Shown: in pieces, positions 42,513 through 55,469 of the stretch | How the letters are laid out: every line of letters begins with the position of its first letter | How positions within the stretch are numbered: position 1 is the first letter of the stretch | Made by a program: the position numbers and the translations under genes | The notes under the pieces: model-generated | Database searches by the model: none | What the model was told of the DNA's origin: nothing | The model's input: the letters and a program-made list of their open reading frames with translations, nothing else | Source of the DNA: Cucumis sativus | Lineage: Eukaryota > Streptophyta > Magnoliopsida > Cucurbitales > Cucurbitaceae | NCBI RefSeq assembly: GCF_000004075.3 | Contig: NC_026656.2 | Span: 19,106,607-19,170,606, forward strand | Direction of reading: 5' to 3' | DNA: 64,000 bases

Positions 42513-43570
42513 TAGAGTAGCATTTTAAGAATATAATATAACAATTTTAGCACATTGTTTTAGAATTTTGCAAATATAGCAAAATTTTCACTCTCCATCT
42601 TAAATTTGTTATTCCTAAACTACCATTTAATGGCTTATTTATCTTCATTTTTTAATGTTCTACCCATTATTTATTTATTCTCCCACTTTTTAAGGCCATA
42701 ATTATTTGTTTATTCTTATACTATAAAAATTATTTATTCTTTCTGTCTTAATCTTAATTTTAAAATATCAATAGTACAATAATTGTAATATGAAATATAA
42801 TATAATGGTTGATCAGAGTAATTTAACTTCATTTGTGATTTTTTTTTTTTACTTTCTTCGATATGTATTTTGAGTTGAATTTGATTTCAAATGAATTTTT
42901 TTTTTACATTAATTTTTTGGTTTTACTTTGTCTCAATTTCGTATATCAGCATTGTGATATACTTATGTTATATGTATTAGTTGGTTAATATACTTATGAC
43001 GTGATTTTTCGTTTTGTCAAATTTTATGCAATTAATTAGAATATTATTAAGTATATGAATGATGTAATTCAGCGTATCATTATCAAGTATATCAACGATA
43101 TATTGCTAAAGCATATCAGTAAAGTGAATCATTATCAAGTATATGAATCAAGTTTATAAGTGTATATCAATAATATATCAATTGTATAAGTACGATTTCA
43201 AGCATATCAAATGCATTTAATCAATCAATTGTATAAGTGAAGAATACTAAATGTATATGCAGTATATCAGGTGTATCAAACATATATTAGTAATGTTTTA
43301 AGTGTGTATCAAAAGGTATCGAGTATATCAAAGAGTATTAAGTGCATCAATTGTATCAATCAAATGTATCGGGTGTATCAAGAAGTATTAGGTGTATCAA
43401 GGGATGTATTAGGTGTATCAAACATATATTAGTAACAAGCGCATTTGTGACATTTTACCTTTTGATGTATGGGCTGGGCTTCGTTTTTGTCATTTTCGCA
43501 AATGATAAAATGTGTGTGTATGGACTTAATTACTATAACTTATTTTGCTATTTTTACAAGTACCCCAAAT
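42513..43570. mobile_element. Putative 1-kb element filled with GTATCAA-type repeats
   Basis: The left edge contains TTTTGCAAATATAGCAAAAT (42568-42587) and the right edge TATTTTGCTATTTTTACAAG (43541-43560), which is its approximate inverted complement and resembles the ends of the small inverted-repeat elements elsewhere in the window. Between 43040 and 43440 lie some twenty degenerate GTATATCAA/GTGTATCAA units, including two exact copies of CAAACATATATTAGTAA. A short frame (43342-43581) is a by-product of the repeats. The boundaries are tentative. Confidence 0.4.
43040..43440 (+). repeat. Degenerate GTATCAA-type tandem array
   Basis: Units such as GTATATCAA, GTGTATCAA and AGTATTAGGTGTATCAA recur with spacing of roughly 10-20 bases. 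The last third is the most regular, reading GGTGTATCAA four times. Confidence 0.75.
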
Positions 43571-44504
43571 TTAACTCATAATTCTTAACCAAGAATAAAA
43601 ACTACCAAAAATAAAATTTTCTAAACTCTCCTTTTTTCTCACTTTTGTTAACTGAATTCTCCGAAACCAGAATGCCTAGTTAGAATGACATTCCAATTCA
43701 ATACCTTTTGAGCGAAACTCAAACAACTCGAGCAAGCATATGGTACAAATATATAAATTTTATCTCACTTAAATTACAAAATATAACTAGAGTACATGAT
43801 GTCAACAGTAACTTCCACAGATTGCATTCCAAGCTTCTCACAAGAAGTGTTTTAGTTTCCCATCAAGTCCACCATACTTCCAATAAGAAGCAATCAATGG
43901 TATTGCTCACAGATAATAAACAAGAATTATACGATTTGGGTTCAGCCCACTTTTTAAAATGTAAGCTTTCGTACCTCTTTTCTTACCACTGATAACGATA
44001 ACGCTAATGCATCATCACTTCTTGTAATCAAGATTTGAATGTAAAGATAATTGCAAAATGCAGTGACCTTTTGAAACTCACACATGCGTTTTACCAAATT
44101 AACAATCAACATTTCTCCACCCCTATTCGAATTGATTTAGCAATTTCGTCAACAGTTGTTCAAGGGCACACAAAAGATCCAACTATTTGTCGTATAAAAT
44201 GATTTAATAAATTGTTTTAAATCACAAAACTGAATAAGATATTTAAAAATATCACAAAAATTTCTTCCGTTCCTAGACATTAAATACAAATTTTTTAAAA
44301 TCATCTTAATTTCACTCCTTTTCGAAGTAAAATGTTAACTTTTTTAAGGAGATATTTTTAAAATATAAGAAAATATTGAAATTATTTACAAAATATAGCA
44401 AAATATACATTGGTTAAATATATCCCAAAATAATTAATAAAATATACATTTGTTGACTATATCCCTAAATAATTAATCTGATTTGGTACTATAGTTTAAG
44501 AAAT

Positions 44505-44562
44505 GCACATTTCTATTTTGTCTTAAAATAACCGCACATTTCTATTTTGTCTTGAAATAACC
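44505..44562 (+). repeat. 29-bp tandem duplication
   Basis: GCACATTTCTATTTTGTCTT followed by AAAATAACC occurs twice in a row with one mismatch. Confidence 0.85.
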
Positions 44563-44596
44563 TTCAATACTCGTAATGCATAACCAATTTAGCCAC

Positions 44597-44620
44597 ATAT
44601 ATATATATATATATATATAA
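44597..44620. repeat. (TA)n microsatellite
   Basis: About eleven TA units. Confidence 0.9.
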
Positions 44621-46294
44621 AAAGTCTTTAGAGTATGAATTGATATATATTTATTTAAATTTTGTTCCATAAAAGTTGAACGCACTTAAATTTTAGAATT
44701 ATCTTATATACAAATTAGATCATCAATTTTTTAGTACAACAATTGTGAAATGAAAGATCGAAACTTCTAATTATCGTTGAGTTATACTTACTTTGACATT
44801 TTAAGCTTAATTAATGCAAACTCTACGTCAATCGCTCTGGATGGATTATGAAATGTTATTGAATAATATTTTGTAGGTTGATGGTTACCTGGCAATAATA
44901 TGAAGTATACTTTGTTTATTTCAGTAGATTTAAGAATCTTAACAAAAAGAAGAAAAAGAAATTAAATATTTAAATGGAGAGATATGTGATTGGGAAATTA
45001 ATCCCAATTTAAAAATCAGCACGTTTGTCTTTGTAATTAAGAAATTTCGAGATTAGTTAGTTGTCGTCATTCCTAACATCATACATACATAGATGAAAAT
45101 TAATCACATTGCTCTACTACCTGACAATAACCAAACTAATATTTATTATTGATAAAAGCAATTTTCATCATTTTTAAAATCAATCAAAAAAATATTTTAA
45201 GAAAAGATTTCAATTTCGGTTAACAGTTAATTTTAAGAATTTCAAAATCGTTTTAAAAATCAATTTTCATTATAAAAATGAATATGGGAAGTACACTTCT
45301 CAAAAACAAAAATAGTTACGAGAAATTTAAATATTTATAGATAGATATCTATTGCATCGTCATTTTGGATAACTTGGATACTAAATTAAAGCTAAACTCA
45401 AATTAAAGAAATAAAAAATGGATAGAATCAAAGGTTGGGTTAGTAATACAATATGTTGATCAAAAGAAGAGAAAAGTGAATTTAGCTACAAATCTCAACA
45501 ACGTAGCAACAGAAGGAAATAAGAAGACGATCATTGGAAGGGAAGAAACAAACTCAAAATATATATTATATATTATTATATGAGTTAAACAGATAATTAA
45601 CAGAAAGCCGCCATGGTTGCCCAACTCTGCAAGCTTGGGAATCCACTGCCTTCCACTACACAAAGAAAACCAACAAGATATCCCTCTTAAGTTCTTAACC
45701 CCCTCCCCATCCACAACAAAAAAATAAAAGAACTTTTTACTCACTCAAGTTCAAGCCATTATTCACTCCAAAAACTCATTGGAAGGTATTTACAATGACA
45801 AATGGTTGGGTTTTATAGAACGACCCACGCCCTATTGAAGGACTAAACAAAAACCAACAACAGAAGAAGTTTAGTCAAGGATGATATACAGGTGCAACTT
45901 CAGACAAAAAGTAGAAGCAAAAAAAGAAAAAGAGAAAAGAAAAACCCGATTGAACTACAAATATGACAGAACTTAAAGTAAAAGAACCCCAGAAAAAGAA
46001 GAAGAAGAAGAGGCCATTATATTACAGCTGAAACATTTTTTTTTTCAGGAAAAGAACTAACAGAAACCCCAAGAAGAAGAATGTACCTATTAAAAGTACA
46101 TGAGGTGAAACCTAAACAAAATTTAAAAGAAAAAGGCATTAAATTACAGATGAAACAAAAAGTAAAAGAAGCCAGAAGGAGAAAAACGGGGAGAAGAAAC
46201 GAGGGTTTTCTTTTTCTTTTTTGAGAAAGAAAGGAATAAAGGGTTGGAAATTGGAAATGGAAGTGTATTTGGTTATTGATTGTTATGCCAATTT

Positions 46295-47417
46295 TTACCA
46301 AAAAGGTCTGGATCTCTTAAAGCCTGGAGATGGGACTGTACTTGTGATCTGTGGCACAGTGAAACCATCATCTGTCCACACTGATCTATTGACTTTTGAT
46401 GAATTTACTCCCAAATCCTTTGTGTCCTTCAATCCATTATTCATCATTAATCCTGAATTATACGGCGCCGGTGGTGGCCCCTGAGGGACCCAAAGCTCTA
46501 TACGTTCCGATGATGAAAAACAACCATTCAAATCACCTTCCACAAATGGAAATCCTATCCCATCATCAAACTGCAAAAAAGAGTAAACATAAAAACATTC
46601 CTCAAACTTTCTGATGATCAACTTCACACACAAATAGTAATAGTAACAGTAATAGTGACCAACAAACCTCCACAAAAGGAGGAGAGACAGAGGAATCAAG
46701 AAAGTCTTCAAAGTGCCACCCAGGAAGCGTCTCCATCAAATACTCCGATATGCTACTCGCCGATCCACCTCCGCCGGTCGCAATCTGACCTCCACCTCCC
46801 TTGTTCACTACTGCTGCTGGAGTTATGTTCGTTGGGGCATTAACACAAACATTTGGAGTGCATATCGTTGGGGCCTTGGAAACCGCAGCCACTTTCTTGA
46901 CAGATCCCTTTGACTTAGATGCAGAAACAACACAACCACCACTCCCAATTGGTTTCTCGCCGGATGGAGATGGCGCGTACAGAGCAGCACTGGCGGAAAG
47001 CTTAATCCCAGTTAAAAGAAACCTATCGTGCTTCTTAGTGAGTTCATTAGCCGAATGAATTGGATCATCGCACTCTCTACACAGAATCGCTCTATCTTGT
47101 TGACAAAACAAAAACCCTCGCCGCTCCTACAAAACCAGATTCAAAAGCCCCACATAAGAAGAAAAAAAACCAAAAACAGAGCAAACCCCATATCCACGAA
47201 AATAAACAAAAATCAGATCTTGGCAAAATACCTTACACACATCGCAAACAGGAGCCTCCCCTGCATCAGGACGTAGCAGAGAAAACCGTCGATGCTTCGA
47301 AGCAAGCTTATTAGCATGGTGGACACGGTGATCACAAAGATTACAGAGCGCCGCCTCATCCGCCGTGCAGAACACCACCGCATCTCCTTTTTCACAAACA
47401 TCACACTGAATCTTCAT
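46295..47417 (-). CDS. BBX: Double B-box zinc finger protein (BBX20/21/22-like)
   Basis: This is a nuclear zinc-finger regulator of the BBX group with two B-boxes and no CCT domain. In Arabidopsis this group acts in light signalling with HY5 and COP1. Exons 47232-47417, 46668-47126 and 46295-46570 (GT-AG) join to 306 residues. B-box 1 is complete: C5, C8, C17, D20, C25, C28, D29, H33, H42. B-box 2 is also complete: C58, C61, C70, D73, C78, C81, D82, H86, H95, and intron 1 falls inside it after K62. The middle is Ala/Ser/Gly rich. SISEYLMETLPGWHFEDFLD (187-206) is the conserved motif of the subgroup. VPQI (287-290) resembles the VP motif used for COP1 binding, and the C-terminus is basic (FKRSRPFW). 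No frame disruption. Assignment to one Arabidopsis orthologue is not possible. Confidence 0.93.
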
Positions 47418-47449
47418 ATCTTTCTGATTATCAGCAATTCAAGAGGAAA

Positions 47450-47481
47450 AAGAAGAAGAAGAAGAAGAAGAAGAAGAAGAA
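47450..47481 (-). repeat. (GAA/TTC)n microsatellite in the BBX 5' leader
   Basis: About ten GAA units on the + strand, which read as a TTC (pyrimidine) tract about 30 bases upstream of the BBX start codon on the - strand. It probably lies in the 5'-UTR. Confidence 0.9.
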
Positions 47482-50400
47482 AAAAATATAAATAAATAAA
47501 AAAGGTTTGCCGGAGCAATCAGTGAAGAAGCTGTGAGACTAATGGTGGGATGCAATAATTACAGAATATAATAAGAATGGCGGTACATCCCTGGTGATCC
47601 TCTACAGTTGAGAAATGAGATTATTGACATTAAAAAAAGAGGAGAGAAGAAGGAAATGAATTAGTTTAATTGCAACAGAGAGATTTAAAAATTATTAGAG
47701 CACCAAAACCCACTTTCTTATAGTAAAAGTAAGAGAATAATTTTTTCTGATGTTCATCTTTTAAAGGGCCACCAAAAGCTATAATGGGGAAACCCACTCT
47801 TCAATTTCTAATTTTGTTTTTCTATACACTTTTGTGAAAGGGTAAACTTGTCATTTTGGGGTATGACTTTGAAAAGAAAAAAAAAACTATACCCATCTTG
47901 GTTTATATTAAAATTCATACTAATCATGGCTTCATTAACAAAATCAATTGGTTTATCTCTTTCTCTTTGTAGTTTCAATGAAATACTTCGTTCTTGTTTT
48001 GTTCCTTATTCTTTAGTAGCTTTTGTTAGACATTGAAATTATTGTTTTTCATCTTTTTATTAAAAATATATATATAAAAAATAGCCAATTTAAGAAACTT
48101 TTCTTTGAATAGAAAATAACTTCGATTTTGAATTGTTCTATATTTGGGGTAATATTATATTGGCAATGGAGGTAGAGTGAAAGGAATCGTATTCAATACC
48201 AATTATTAATTATCTATATGTTTGTGTTTTAAATTTGAGATGGAAGGTGCCATGACACATGACATATTAAGTAAGACATTACTAAGTCAACTTTTTTTTT
48301 TCTTTTTTAGAAGAATAAAATTTAATGGTTAGATTGATTTATGTCAATCACCTAGAGCATAATCGTGTAATCAATTTATCAAACATCTTCGGTCAAAATG
48401 TTAAAGTTCGAATCTTCACTTCACTCACTAAAATTTAAAGGGTGATGTGGATTAGTTTTAGAAAAAAATGATAGGTTGTATTTATGAACTGATATCACAT
48501 CTAAATGATAGAAATTTTTATGATATGAAAGTATGTTAAAAACAGCTTAAAAGAATTAAAAGTTACTATTTATCCCAACATGGTGCACCTTTTTTTTGTG
48601 GCTCGATCATAAACATTTCAAAGTGATTGGCTTAGAGTAATTCTATGTTGGGTAACTTCTTAGATGCATGTAAGTAAGTACAAAACATGCTGAAGTCTGT
48701 CAGTTTTTATGATTGATATAATTCAAAGTTTTGGTATAGCTAATAAATATTTTAATTTTTCTTACTATTTGTAAAAATGTTTCTATATAAAACAAACAAA
48801 TAAATAAACAAGTGTTTTTAGTTTTATAAAAGAAAATATATATTGCTCCATACATCCCCATGAAATATTGCTCCATCGCAGTTTGATTGTACGCATTTAC
48901 ATCATTATATTAATATGTGTTCCATGTATATAACACACGTATTAGTAGTATGTTACCTATCTCCAAATTCTTATTCTTCACTTACAATATGTATTATAAT
49001 TTACATATTATACCACTTGGAAACAATCTAATAGCATACTAAATAACTATAAGAAAATTTAAACCAATCCACTACTTGAATGGTTGTACTAAAAAAAATA
49101 AACATTTATATTCATATATTTATAATGTGACGACAATAAAAAGTTTGTGCAAAAAGATACTATTAGATAGTATATATATAAAATGATGTAGTAATTAACA
49201 ATCAAATTAATATATTAACATCACATGTCATAACACCATTGTCACGATACTATGGGCTATACCCTTTAATTTTAATTTCATTTTATTTATTTGTTTGTTT
49301 TTAATGTACGTAAGATTAGAATAATAAACGCAAAAAGGTGCACAATATATAGCACATATCATAGGTAATGGGTCAAAAAAAGTTTGCCATGTGGCCTTTC
49401 ATTGGATTGAGAGCTGTGGCAAAGTAAAGAAACCAACAAAAAGAAACTCATAATGAAAAGTGTTTTATTTTTTTTATCTTTTAATTACTACAATATGTAT
49501 TATATAAGATGGGAACTAACTTTAATCTCAATGTTATAATACATAAATAACTTGTATTTATTTTGGTGGCCAATTTAGTATAAATTTATAGTTTTTATAC
49601 ATTCAAGATTCACACTATATGAATTAATGTATAATTTCATCAAAGAAAAAAAATCTATATAAAACATGAAAAACTATAAGTCAAATTGAAAAGTTTTTCT
49701 CTAAAGAAAGATCAAACAATTTGTTTTATATTACACTTTTTATTTGGTTAATTTTAAATAACATTAAGATGTATGATAAAATATCGAGATTCATTGTGAT
49801 AGACCACCCAATAAATTATCATACGTATCTATTAAAAGATCAACATTATAGGTTATTATATATTTATTTATTATAATTTATTATTATATTTTGTAAAAAA
49901 TTTTTATAGATATATATACGGAGATGTATGTATTTATTTATTAGATTGTAAAGTTAGACACGATGATTTCACGTAATTCAACTCATCGACTTTATTTAAT
50001 AATTAAAAAATAAAATAAATCTTTTATATGATCAAATCGGTAAAGGTTACTATAACTAATATATAAAATAATCCTATTAATAAAATATTAAATTATCACA
50101 TTTCAATATTAAAAAAGATACCAATTTAAATTCCTGCCATCGTTATTTTAAAATTGTTTACGAGGATGTGACGATTATATGTAATTTCTATATTAAGAAG
50201 ATCCCATAGAATAGCTTTTTCATAGACTTACATTTAATTTAAATGCATCTAACTTCACTCAATTTTGTATAATCTATTTAATCATTAAAAAAACAGAAAA
50301 ATATTTACAACATAAATTTTATGGTAAGGTATATGATCGATAATGCATCATGCAAATACCATACAGTATATACTAATATTGTTGTTTAATCAAAATTATA

Positions 50401-51679
50401 AGTAATTAATTGAATTGAAACTTTTATATTTTATACATCCAAATTATGAAGACATTTATTGTTAAAAGTAAACTAAGACAATAGAGTTAAGTTTACATTA
50501 AATATGTAGTCAAAATGAGGCAGACAATTATAGCAATAAAATTGAATTAAACAATGACTAACATTGATTTATGTAATGTCTAAGCTGTGGTCTTATAAAA
50601 TTATACTTTCAAAAACTTTTTCTTGGAGTTTGCAAAATGACCCAACAAGCCAAATCTTCTCTATTTATCCTATTTTTGGCCCTATATATCCCATTGATGC
50701 TACGTGTAGTTTCATCCTTGTTTGGTGAATAAGTCACATGCACATGTTTGCCTTACATAATTGAGAGTTCATTTCTCTTGAAGCTTATCTTCGGGTAATA
50801 TCATAGGAATAATTTCATAATCAACCAACTTTTTTTTGGAAGGAATATCAATTTATATCTCTAAAGTTTTCTATTAGAATAATTGAGGGGTTTAGCAACT
50901 TTTCAATTAAAGATAATAATGATTATTACTTTAACTTAATTATATATGTGATGTTTCTTTTTTAATAAAATAATTGACTTTATAAAACACCCTTCATTAA
51001 TATTTTATAACTATAATAAATTCTAAAACTACATAGATTGAAATACGAAAACAAATCTCGTTTCTATAAAGAAATTATTTTATACATGTGGGAAAATGAT
51101 GTGTTATTGCTTTTAAACAAAGTTCTTTGTGTTTATCATAATTTAAAAATATAATTATTAGTTTGGTTTGTATTAAATAAAGTATATATGTATGTATGTA
51201 TAACCAGTCATAGAAAAAGATAACATTGACACTTTACCTTTTTGGAAGAGAATCAAATTCTAAGAAAGTGTCATAGATTTCCTTTTTACATTAAAGAAAG
51301 GTTCAATAACTATTCCCATTCATGTGTGTACTTTAGGTTAACGATCACATGAATCCTTATTGCTATATAATTGTATAATATTAATTAAAAAATTATGAAG
51401 TACTATATCAATATTAGTATCTAAGATCTGTTCTCATATTACTACTACATGCATTATTACTTTAGATCAGAATCATGTCAACTCTAAGTATATATTAGAT
51501 AGATTTAAGAATATTTCAACTTTTATTAATTAAAAATCCAATTCATTGAGATACAGTTCCAGTTAGTTCAAAATAAATACATTTACATTACACAATGATT
51601 TTCGATGAATAATTAGAAATCTCAATCTGAAAATAATTCATCATGAACTAATTAATTAACACAAATGTCTTTTGATTAA

Positions 51680-52076
51680 GGTGAACGGTAAGGAGGTGTG
51701 GGACGAGGACAGAAAATGGCAAAGCATCATCATTCATCATCCTTACCGGCCTGCGGGTGAATTAATCAGGACATTGAACTTTTGTCATCATGTCCACACT
51801 CTCAACTGCTCATAAAACAGATATCCCACGTAACTTATTATGAAGGCAGAATTGAAAGTTAGACGAACAACAAAGGATTTCTCTCAGAACCAGTTGAGAG
51901 TAATATATTGTAAACCTTTCTCAACGGGGTGTTGAAGAGGATCGAGTAAGGAAGAACTCCGAGGGCTGCCGAAGGAGGATGAAAGTGGGAAAACCATGTG
52001 GGTTATCACAGTTGTTATGGAAATGAAAATGCTCCTGATTTTTGTTCAACTCATGGAATTCGAGGGTAAGTTATTT
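51680..52076 (+). other. Less AT-rich, exon-like island of unknown nature
   Basis: This block is clearly less AT-rich than its surroundings. It contains an open stretch starting about 51681 that reads VNGKEVWDEDRKWQSIIIHH and continues to a TAA, and near its right end ATGTGGGTTATCACAGTTG in an open frame leading to a strong donor-like GAGG|GTAAGT at about 52063-52072. I do not recognise either peptide. It could be part of a small gene, a pseudogene exon, a non-coding RNA exon or a transposon fragment. Confidence 0.3.
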
Positions 52077-52460
52077 CTAAGTTCACTTTAGATTTGTATG
52101 GGATTGACTTTGATTTTCTTTTGTCTGGATTTGTTGAATTTAAATTTTGAAAAATGTTCCTCGCGACTAAAAGAGTTTGGCAACTCCAGATGTTTTAGGG
52201 CGTTTGAAGAAGACTCCAGAGTGCACATTTTTTTTAAAAAGTTGGTGTAATTAAGAAGATAGAAATGAAAGGATGAAAGGGAAGACATTGGAGAATGTGA
52301 AGGTATAGAAAAGAAAGGGTATCTTAAAGTTTGTATTGGGAAGATGAGAAATTAAAAAAAGAAAAAGAGAAAAAAAGCATATTTCAAGGGTGGATGGGAC
52401 CTCATGACTTCAATCACAAAATGAAGTAATAAAAAAGAGACATCAAAATGCTTAAAATAA

Positions 52461-52510
52461 GGCCGCGTTTGGTGGAAATCGAGATGTTATTTTAATGCAT
52501 AATTCTTGCC
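52461..52510 (+). mobile_element. Possible MITE terminus
   Basis: AAGGCCGCGTTTGGTGG resembles the terminal sequence of several plant MITE families that begin GGCC.TGTTTGG. A matching inverted end was not found nearby, so this is at best a fragment. Confidence 0.2.
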
Positions 52511-53250
52511 CATTGGGGACCAACTGTCCGGACCTTAGGACCTTAATTTTCATTTAATTTTTTAATAATACATGTGCGGTTCGAGTAAACTAACTTATGT
52601 TTCTTTCGACTAATATCATGTAACAATTCACTTGACTTTGTAATATTTTGATGTAAAGAAAATAGCTTGGTGACCACCATAAATTAAATAGATAATTTTT
52701 TAATTCTAAAATGTACTTCATTCATTATATTACTTATTTTCTATTTTTCAATTTGTATTTTACTAAATATGTTTCAAATTGATGGTATAAATTTTGAGTT
52801 TAAATTTCACTTGATTTTTAAATTTAAAAATTTTATATTTTTGCTATTAAGGACTATAAATATACTTGAAACTTAGGACAAAATAGAAACTACATATGCT
52901 ACAAAAATATATTAAAAGCAACTACATAAAAACTTTAGCGAGTAAAGTAAAATTATACATTTTTTTGTCTTAAATTATTTGATTTCCAAGATATCTAAGT
53001 TTACGATAATTGATCAAAAGATAAAACATTTTATTTTCTATATTATTGATTTAAAATATCAATTTAGTTCGTATTATTTTGAGACGGGTTTAATTAATAG
53101 CTTCTAATATTTCAAATTCCAATTTAAGCTTTTATATTCTAAATTAATTTTAAATTTACTTTATTCAACGTTTCTTTAGAAAAATATAAATCAGTTAAAA
53201 AAATAGCTAATGTAATTTTAATTTAATTATATAATTTTGTAGAGAAAAAT

Positions 53251-53439
53251 TGTTAAAAATAGCAAATTTGATAAAATATTTATAACATATAGTAAAATTT
53301 TAAATTTTTATCCATAATAGATATTGTTATATGTTTCTATTAGTGAAATTGATAGAGAGTGATAAAAATCTATCAGTTTTTATCATTAATAGAACCCAAA
53401 AGTTGACTATAACTCGTAAATATGTTGCTATTTTTAAGG
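53251..53439 (+). mobile_element. MITE-like element with terminal inverted repeats (third copy)
   Basis: The left end reads TGTTAAAAATAGCAAATTTG. The right end read in reverse complement is CCTTAAAAATAGCAACATAT, an imperfect inverted repeat. The interior has TATCAGTTTTTATCATTAATAG dyads similar to the elements near 9 kb. No coding capacity. Confidence 0.55.
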
Positions 53440-55469
53440 ATGCTCATTTTATTATTAGTGTAATGAACTGTAGGTTAATATGAAAGTAATTGTTTGCATG
53501 AAATTTTCAGAGAAATTTGATTCGTAGAGTTGAACTCGAGTTGATGTTGTATTTTTGTTGATTTGATGCAATGTGATTCGATCTATAGAAATTTGATCTT
53601 TTGATCCTCCGATTCTCTCTCAACTGGATGCTTACACTTGATTTGGAGGTAGCGGAGCACGTGATGTTCTTGAAGTTGGAGTCTTGGAATAAAACTTGTA
53701 TCTTCAAAGGAGTTTCAATCTTTGAGGCAGTCAACTTCAGGAGTTAGAAGTCTTCTAGTTCGTAGGAGAATAATTATCTTTAAACTTTATGAGGTCAAAA
53801 TTTTTCAACCTTTACAAAATGAAGAGAACTATTATATTTAGAGATTTATCTGATGAGCCTTATGGCTTGAGTTCGGTTGGGATATGGACAAGACCCATAG
53901 ACTTAACCACATAGATTTTGCTCATATTTAGCATTCGAGCTCAATTAAGCTTATATTTTTTTACTCAATTGAACTTAACTAAAGTAAATAATATTTAATT
54001 GAACAAAAATAATTAATTTGATCGAATAGTTATGATTAAAACATGTGTCGTTATCAGAATTAACCCATTTATGTTTTTAATTTTAATTTGGGATGCGTAT
54101 CAATTATTTTAATCAGTCTCAATTTTAATTCTTTGTACTTTTAATCGTTAATTTAGTAATTGATTGTCGTGATTAGTCTAAAAATTTAATATTCAACAGC
54201 AATAAAATAATATAAGTGATAATAATGGTTAATAGTGTGTTAAAAGTTGATATTTGATCTTTAATCTATTCAATTAGATAGAAAATAAATAAATAAGTAA
54301 AGTGTCGTATGCAGTGACGAAAAGAGAGATTAACTTTAAGGTAAAGAGGTGTAAGGAAGGGATCAAATATAGATGGAAGAAAAACTTTAAATTTTGGGAC
54401 AATTTGCATTCGTCTTTGAAGTTTGGTAGCACCTAAATTTTAGTTTTGAGTAATATTTGTGAAAATGTTTTAGAAAAAATAATGTATCTTCTTTTATTTT
54501 TTAAATTTTTTTATAGAGTAAGTATATATGGTTTTTGAATCGTATTTAAAATGTATAAAACAAAATAACGACTAATTAAATTTCATTATGTGTTTGTAAT
54601 GAAGTTTCAATCTAAGGTAAATTAAATAAAATTAATTCGTTTCTTTGTATTAAAATTTGGGCATGAATAGATGAAACTAAAAAATGTCGTGTGGTTTCTC
54701 TTTGTTTGTTTGGTTGCGTAACAATATGCTCAACCAAATCCAATGGTAGTTAGCCCTAGACGTTTGATTATTTAGCCAATAGTCCAATCCAACCCAAAAC
54801 GATAAATTGGATCATACTCGGGTAAGTAAATTTGATTCGACTCGAGTCTCAATCTAATTCAAGTTTAGAGATGAAACTTGGGTTTAGATAGATGATTGAA
54901 TATAAGCTCGTAAATTTTGATGTTGTCTATATCCAAAAATATCTAGACCAAGCCCGTGTAAACCATCAAAACATCTTGAAAGCTCTATAAATAGAGATCT
55001 TGACATTCATTTTGGGAGGAGAGGAAAAAAAATAAAAACCTTGGAACTTTTTGTTTTCTTTAAAGATTGAAGCTCTAAAGACGTACATTTACTTTCTTAC
55101 AAAATTTGAAGATGATGGAAGGTTTTGGAAGTTAAGATCTTTCGACGATGTTTTAAAGCAAAAATCAAGGAATTTAGAAAAATTAAAAGAGAATTCATAA
55201 ATTAGAACAAACACTTTCTAAACTATTGACGTCTTTAATTTGTCTAAGCAAAAACGCTTAAAAAATAAGATAACTTTCAATTCTAAAAAACTATAACTAC
55301 GAGAACAAGATATAAAGCAACCAAGACAAATCTATAAGAAAAGTATACATTAGAGAGCAAACTACAAAGTTTGAAAGACAAGTCAACATTAAGAACAAAC
55401 GGTAAAGTATTCCAGACAAATTCATATTTGAAAACAAACAAATTGTTTTAAAAAAATTAATGTTGGTTT

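Larger units (their letters stand above)
34455..46294. other. 11.8-kb intergenic region between SRS and BBX genes
   Basis: The first 1.8 kb should contain the SRS promoter and 5' leader, including pyrimidine-rich segments, a CCATGG with short frames on both strands (35826-35961) and an AG microsatellite. The remainder is AT-rich with promoter-like GC patches near 39.2-39.4 kb, clusters of GGCCCA motifs at 41.1 and 41.9 kb, and a repeat-filled element at 42.5-43.6 kb. No protein-coding gene was recognised; frames of up to 94 codons (43708-43992, 45460-45744, 46017-46301) have no known domain. Confidence 0.6.

Noticed and set aside
43342..43581. 79-codon frame reading SIRCIKGCIRCIKHI
   Set aside because: It is produced by the GTATCAA-type repeat array and has no independent support as a gene.
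45460..46301. Two 94-codon - strand frames downstream of the BBX gene
   Set aside because: Composition is dominated by Phe/Leu/Ser runs from T-rich DNA, no domain, and the second overlaps the BBX stop codon region as 3' flank.
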